Shown: positions 61,811 through 64,000 of the stretch, one piece after another
Numbering within the stretch: position 1 is the first letter of the stretch
How the letters are laid out: every line of letters begins with the position of its first letter
NCBI GenBank assembly: GCA_002298915.1
Contig: DBML01000018.1
Span: forward strand, 1 to 64,000
Direction: 5' to 3'
DNA: 64,000 nucleotides
From: Clostridium sp. UBA699
GTDB taxonomy: Bacteria > Bacillota > Clostridia > Clostridiales > Clostridiaceae
Position numbers and translations under genes: made by a program
The notes under the pieces: generated by a model
Databases searched by the model: none
What the model was told of the DNA's origin: nothing
The model's input: the letters and a program-made list of their open reading frames with translations, nothing else

Positions 61811-62231
61811 TTGCGGTACCCACGCTGATGGTGACGTAGTGCAGCGCGCCGTTCCTGTCCCTGAACATTATCGTGCATGCGTCGCTGGTGAAGCCCCTGT
61901 TGTCGATGTATATCTTGTTGCCTGTCCTGTTGACATAAAGATCCCGGAAGCCCTCAGGCATCTTAAGCTTCTTAACGAAATTTGTGCCGCAGGAGAGCTG
62001 GACCGTGTTTTTCGAAGCCACGAAATAAACGTATCCTCCTGTGCCGCTTTCCCTGCAGTACTTCTTCGAGAAAGTTATGAAGTGCACCAGGCTGTTCCCG
62101 AAAACCGCTGTGTCAATCCTGTTAGCCACCGCCCTGCAGTTCTTTACGCTTATCAGGCTCGAGCCGAAGAGCACGGTCATCAAGGAGAGAGCCATGAGCA
62201 CCTCTATAAGCGTGAAGCCCCGACGCTTCAT
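61791..62231 (-). CDS. ComGD-like pseudopilin
   Basis: 146 residues, MKRRGF/TLIEVLMALSLMTVLF as the prepilin signal. The C-terminal domain has RTGNKIYIDNRGFTSDACTIMFRDRNGALHYVTISVG, typical of GspH/ComGD beta sheets, with several Cys that could form a disulfide. Four-base ATGA overlap with the major pilin gene. Confidence 0.82.
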   Translation of the reverse strand: MKRRGFTLIEVLMALSLMTVLFGSSLISVKNCRAVANRIDTAVFGNSLVHFITFSKKYCRESGTGGYVYFVASKNTVQLSCGTNFVKKLKMPEGFRDLYVNRTGNKIYIDNRGFTSDACTIMFRDRNGALHYVTISVGTANVDFKG

Positions 62232-62629
62232 GGCTTAGGATATATCTGGAGGGCCGGATCCCCCTTTTCTACCGTGAAGGTTCCCGCCGAATCCGATATT
62301 ATTATCTTGTAGCCCTCTCCGTCGCTTGTGAAGGTGACAGTAAGCCTCCCGTCAGCCTCCAGCGAGGCCGCAGCACCCTCCGCCGCGGTCAGCTCCGAAA
62401 CAGCGCTCGTCACAGAGGCCGCCACGAACTTCCCGTCGTTCTCGCTGTAGCTGGAAAGCGCAGCGCTCTGTATCTGCTTAGCTGTGTTTATAGCCTTTGT
62501 ATCCTTGGCCCTGGTCTGATAGCCTGCGAACTTCGGTATCAGGAACCCTGCGAAAATGAGAATTATAGAAATTACTACTACCAGCTCGATAAGCGTGAAA
62601 CCTTTTCTCTTCCTATTCAAAACAACCAC
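62228..62629 (-). CDS. comGC: ComGC-like major competence pseudopilin
   Basis: About 130 residues. Prepilin signal KRKGF/TLIELVVVISIILIFAGFLIPKF, with Glu+5 and the Pro near +22 of major pilins. It forms the shaft of the DNA-uptake pilus. A TTG at 62620 has AAGGGG eight bases ahead and may be the real start; the GTG at 62629 is shown. A prepilin peptidase (comC) is not in the window. Confidence 0.85.
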   Translation of the reverse strand: MVVLNRKRKGFTLIELVVVISIILIFAGFLIPKFAGYQTRAKDTKAINTAKQIQSAALSSYSENDGKFVAASVTSAVSELTAAEGAAASLEADGRLTVTFTSDGEGYKIIISDSAGTFTVEKGDPALQIYPKP

Positions 62630-62664
62630 CCCTTATTAATATGATAATGAAACTCCTCAGCCAT

Positions 62665-63711
62665 TCAGATTGAATCCATAATGCTCATGATAGGGAGCAT
62701 GACTGATATTATGACCGCCCCGATAACTAAAGCCATCACAACAATCACAGCCGGCTCCAGCAGCCTCAGGGACCTCTCCAGCAGGTTTTCCACCTCCCTC
62801 TCGTAGTGCTCCGCCGCTTTCTCAAGCATCAGCTCTATGGCTCCAGTATCTTCTCCTGTTCTCACAAGCGACAGGAACAGGCTTTCGTCTAAACCCGCCA
62901 AGGCGAATGAGCTGCTTACACTGCCTCCTTTTCTTATAAGTGCCGCAGAAGCGCGTATCCTCCTTCCAAAAATTTCGTTGCCGGAAATTTCCGAGCACAC
63001 CTCGAGTGCCTTGATTATGTTGAAACCGGAGCCCACCATGATGCTCATGTTCCTGCAGAAGCCCGCAAGGAGGCTGAGGCAGACAACTCTTCTGAGTAGC
63101 GGAAGCCCAAGCTTCAGGCTGTCCAGCTTACCCTTGCCCTTTGTTGTTCCTGCGTACCGCGCAAGCAGAGCAAACGATGCAGCGAAGGCTGCGGCTGCTG
63201 CAACGCCATATCTCTGCAGGAACGAGCTGGAAGAAAGCAGGAGCCTGGTTGGAAGGGGCAGCTCCCCTCCCAGCTCCTGCAGCGTAACGGCAAAGCCCGG
63301 CACTATGAATGTCAGGAGAACTGCCATGACAACCACCGATGCTGCGAATACAACCGCTGGGTATGTGAGGCTGCTCGCTATCCTGTCCCTCATCCTTGCC
63401 TGCTTGTCGAAGTATGCCTCCATTTTTCCTAGCGAATCTTCAAGGCTACCAGTTTCCTCCCCGAAGCGGATCATATGTATGAAGAATGCCGGGAAAACCT
63501 CCTTGCTCCTTAGGAATCCCTTGTGTAGCTGCTCCCCCCGTGCGATCTCGGCGTATGCCACAGAGAGGGCGTTTCTAAGGCTGACTGCTTTCGTGATCTC
63601 TGCAGTCAGCCTGAGCGACTCCGACAGAGTCATGCCTGCGCTCACGGTGAGATGAAACTGGCTGCAGAGCACGGAAAGCTCTCTGGCTGTCGCTTTTTTC
63701 CCCAAACGCAC
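62665..63711 (-). CDS. comGB: ComGB/PilC-type pilus assembly membrane protein
   Basis: 348 residues with the duplicated GspF/PilC domain: first half SQFHLTVSAGMTLSESLRL ... PAFFIHMIRFGEETGSLEDSL, second half FCRNMSIMVGSGFNIIKALEV ... LFLSLVRTGEDTGAIELMLEKAAEHYE, with three membrane helices (about 115-140, 165-185, 318-342). It is the inner-membrane platform moved by the ComGA ATPase. Start GTG 63711 or, with better spacing from GGAGG, TTG 63705. Confidence 0.93.
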   Translation of the reverse strand: MRLGKKATARELSVLCSQFHLTVSAGMTLSESLRLTAEITKAVSLRNALSVAYAEIARGEQLHKGFLRSKEVFPAFFIHMIRFGEETGSLEDSLGKMEAYFDKQARMRDRIASSLTYPAVVFAASVVVMAVLLTFIVPGFAVTLQELGGELPLPTRLLLSSSSFLQRYGVAAAAAFAASFALLARYAGTTKGKGKLDSLKLGLPLLRRVVCLSLLAGFCRNMSIMVGSGFNIIKALEVCSEISGNEIFGRRIRASAALIRKGGSVSSSFALAGLDESLFLSLVRTGEDTGAIELMLEKAAEHYEREVENLLERSLRLLEPAVIVVMALVIGAVIISVMLPIMSIMDSI

Positions 63712-63717
63712 ACCTCC

Positions 63718-64000
63718 TCACACAAGAATATTCATAGTCACCTTCCTGTATTCCTCTATCGTGGTGATGCCGCTTCTCACCAGCTCGCCGCATCTCTCCG
63801 CCAGCCCCTTTACCCCGCATTCGAAGTTTTCCCTCCGGACGGCTTCGGCGTCAATCCCCTCCCTGATTGCGGCCTTCTTGTCCCTATCAATCCTGATGTA
63901 CTCGTAGACAACCGTCCTGCCTGAATAACCGGTGCCGCCGCATCTTGGGCATCCCCTCCCGGAATACATCTTGTCTCCCTCACACAGCCCCAGGATTGAA
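63718..64000 (-). CDS. comGA: ComGA/PilB-type pilus assembly ATPase, C-terminal part
   Basis: Only the last 94 or so codons are in the window; the frame runs open to the right edge. The visible part holds the end of the zinc-binding region (LGLCEGDKMYSGRGCPRCGGTGYSGRTVVYE) and the closing helices (GVKGLAERCGELVRSGITTIEEYRKVT) typical of GspE/PilB/ComGA secretion ATPases. Two bases of the first CxxC pair appear changed (LCEGDK). It powers competence pilus assembly. Confidence 0.88.
   Translation of the reverse strand, partial: SILGLCEGDKMYSGRGCPRCGGTGYSGRTVVYEYIRIDRDKKAAIREGIDAEAVRRENFECGVKGLAERCGELVRSGITTIEEYRKVTMNILV

Noticed and set aside
62837..63655. Open frame of 272 codons on the plus strand
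   Set aside because: Antisense to comGB, low-complexity Ser/Leu-rich translation, no family motif.
1..64000. tRNA, rRNA, insertion sequences, prophage and restriction or CRISPR genes
   Set aside because: Looked for throughout; no cloverleaf, transposase, integrase or phage structural motif was recognised.

Overview
The window reads as chromosomal DNA of a low-to-mid GC anaerobic Firmicute of the class Clostridia. The signs are a glycyl-radical pyruvate formate-lyase, a Clostridia-style conserved cluster (comG, pepP, efp, CD1247-like, asp23, nusB, xseA, xseB, ispA, dxs, tlyA, nadK, argR, recN, spo0A), a Gx transporter with its NusG-II partner, scpA/scpB and strong AGGAGG-type ribosome binding sites. 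No rRNA, tRNA, CRISPR array, insertion sequence or prophage was recognised. Most genes lie on the minus strand.

Layout, left to right. 27-3388: minus-strand operon of a ketopantoate-reductase-like enzyme, a metallo-beta-lactamase-fold protein, an iron alcohol dehydrogenase and dUTPase. 3542-4470: NusG-II protein plus Gx transporter. 4502-7479: a DUF1801-GNAT fusion, a Crp/Fnr regulator and a ferredoxin/membrane Fe-S pair with a perfect palindrome at its promoter. 7572-9694: RsgA-type GTPase and a flippase-like membrane protein. 9806-18883: surface polysaccharide region (giant SpoIID protein with five discoidin-like repeats, GT-C-like membrane protein, PstS-like binding protein, sugar phosphotransferase, GalU). 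18963-25203: TPR protein, beta-lactamase-fold protein, phosphoglucomutase, and PflB under a ZTP (pfl motif) riboswitch. 25467-32211: scpB, scpA, cca, pdp, deoB, NUDIX hydrolase and a lipoprotein serpin. 32748-34681: two UspA paralogues and an NlpC/P60 hydrolase. 35011-42157: spo0A with two small unknown genes, then recN, argR, nadK, tlyA, dxs. 42279-47048: GH13 amylase and two tandem GlgA paralogues. 47171-54773: an A+T-rich island of small hypothetical and immunity-like genes with rpiA inside. 54862-64000: ispA, xseB, xseA, nusB, asp23, CD1247-like, efp, pepP and the comG competence-pilus operon, cut by the window edge.

The most informative pattern is negative. Three places where related spore formers carry sporulation genes are closed up here: spoIIIA between efp/CD1247 and asp23, spoIVB between recN and spo0A, and spoIIM-xerD between the NUDIX gene and deoB. 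Spo0A itself is intact and keeps a consensus sigma-H promoter overlapping a 0A box. This suggests a lineage that lost sporulation but kept the Spo0A/sigma-H switch for other work, possibly competence, cell-wall or surface functions. The usual ispA-dxs junction is also split by about 12.6 kb of accessory genes.

All functional calls come from reading motifs and gene context by eye. No database search was run.
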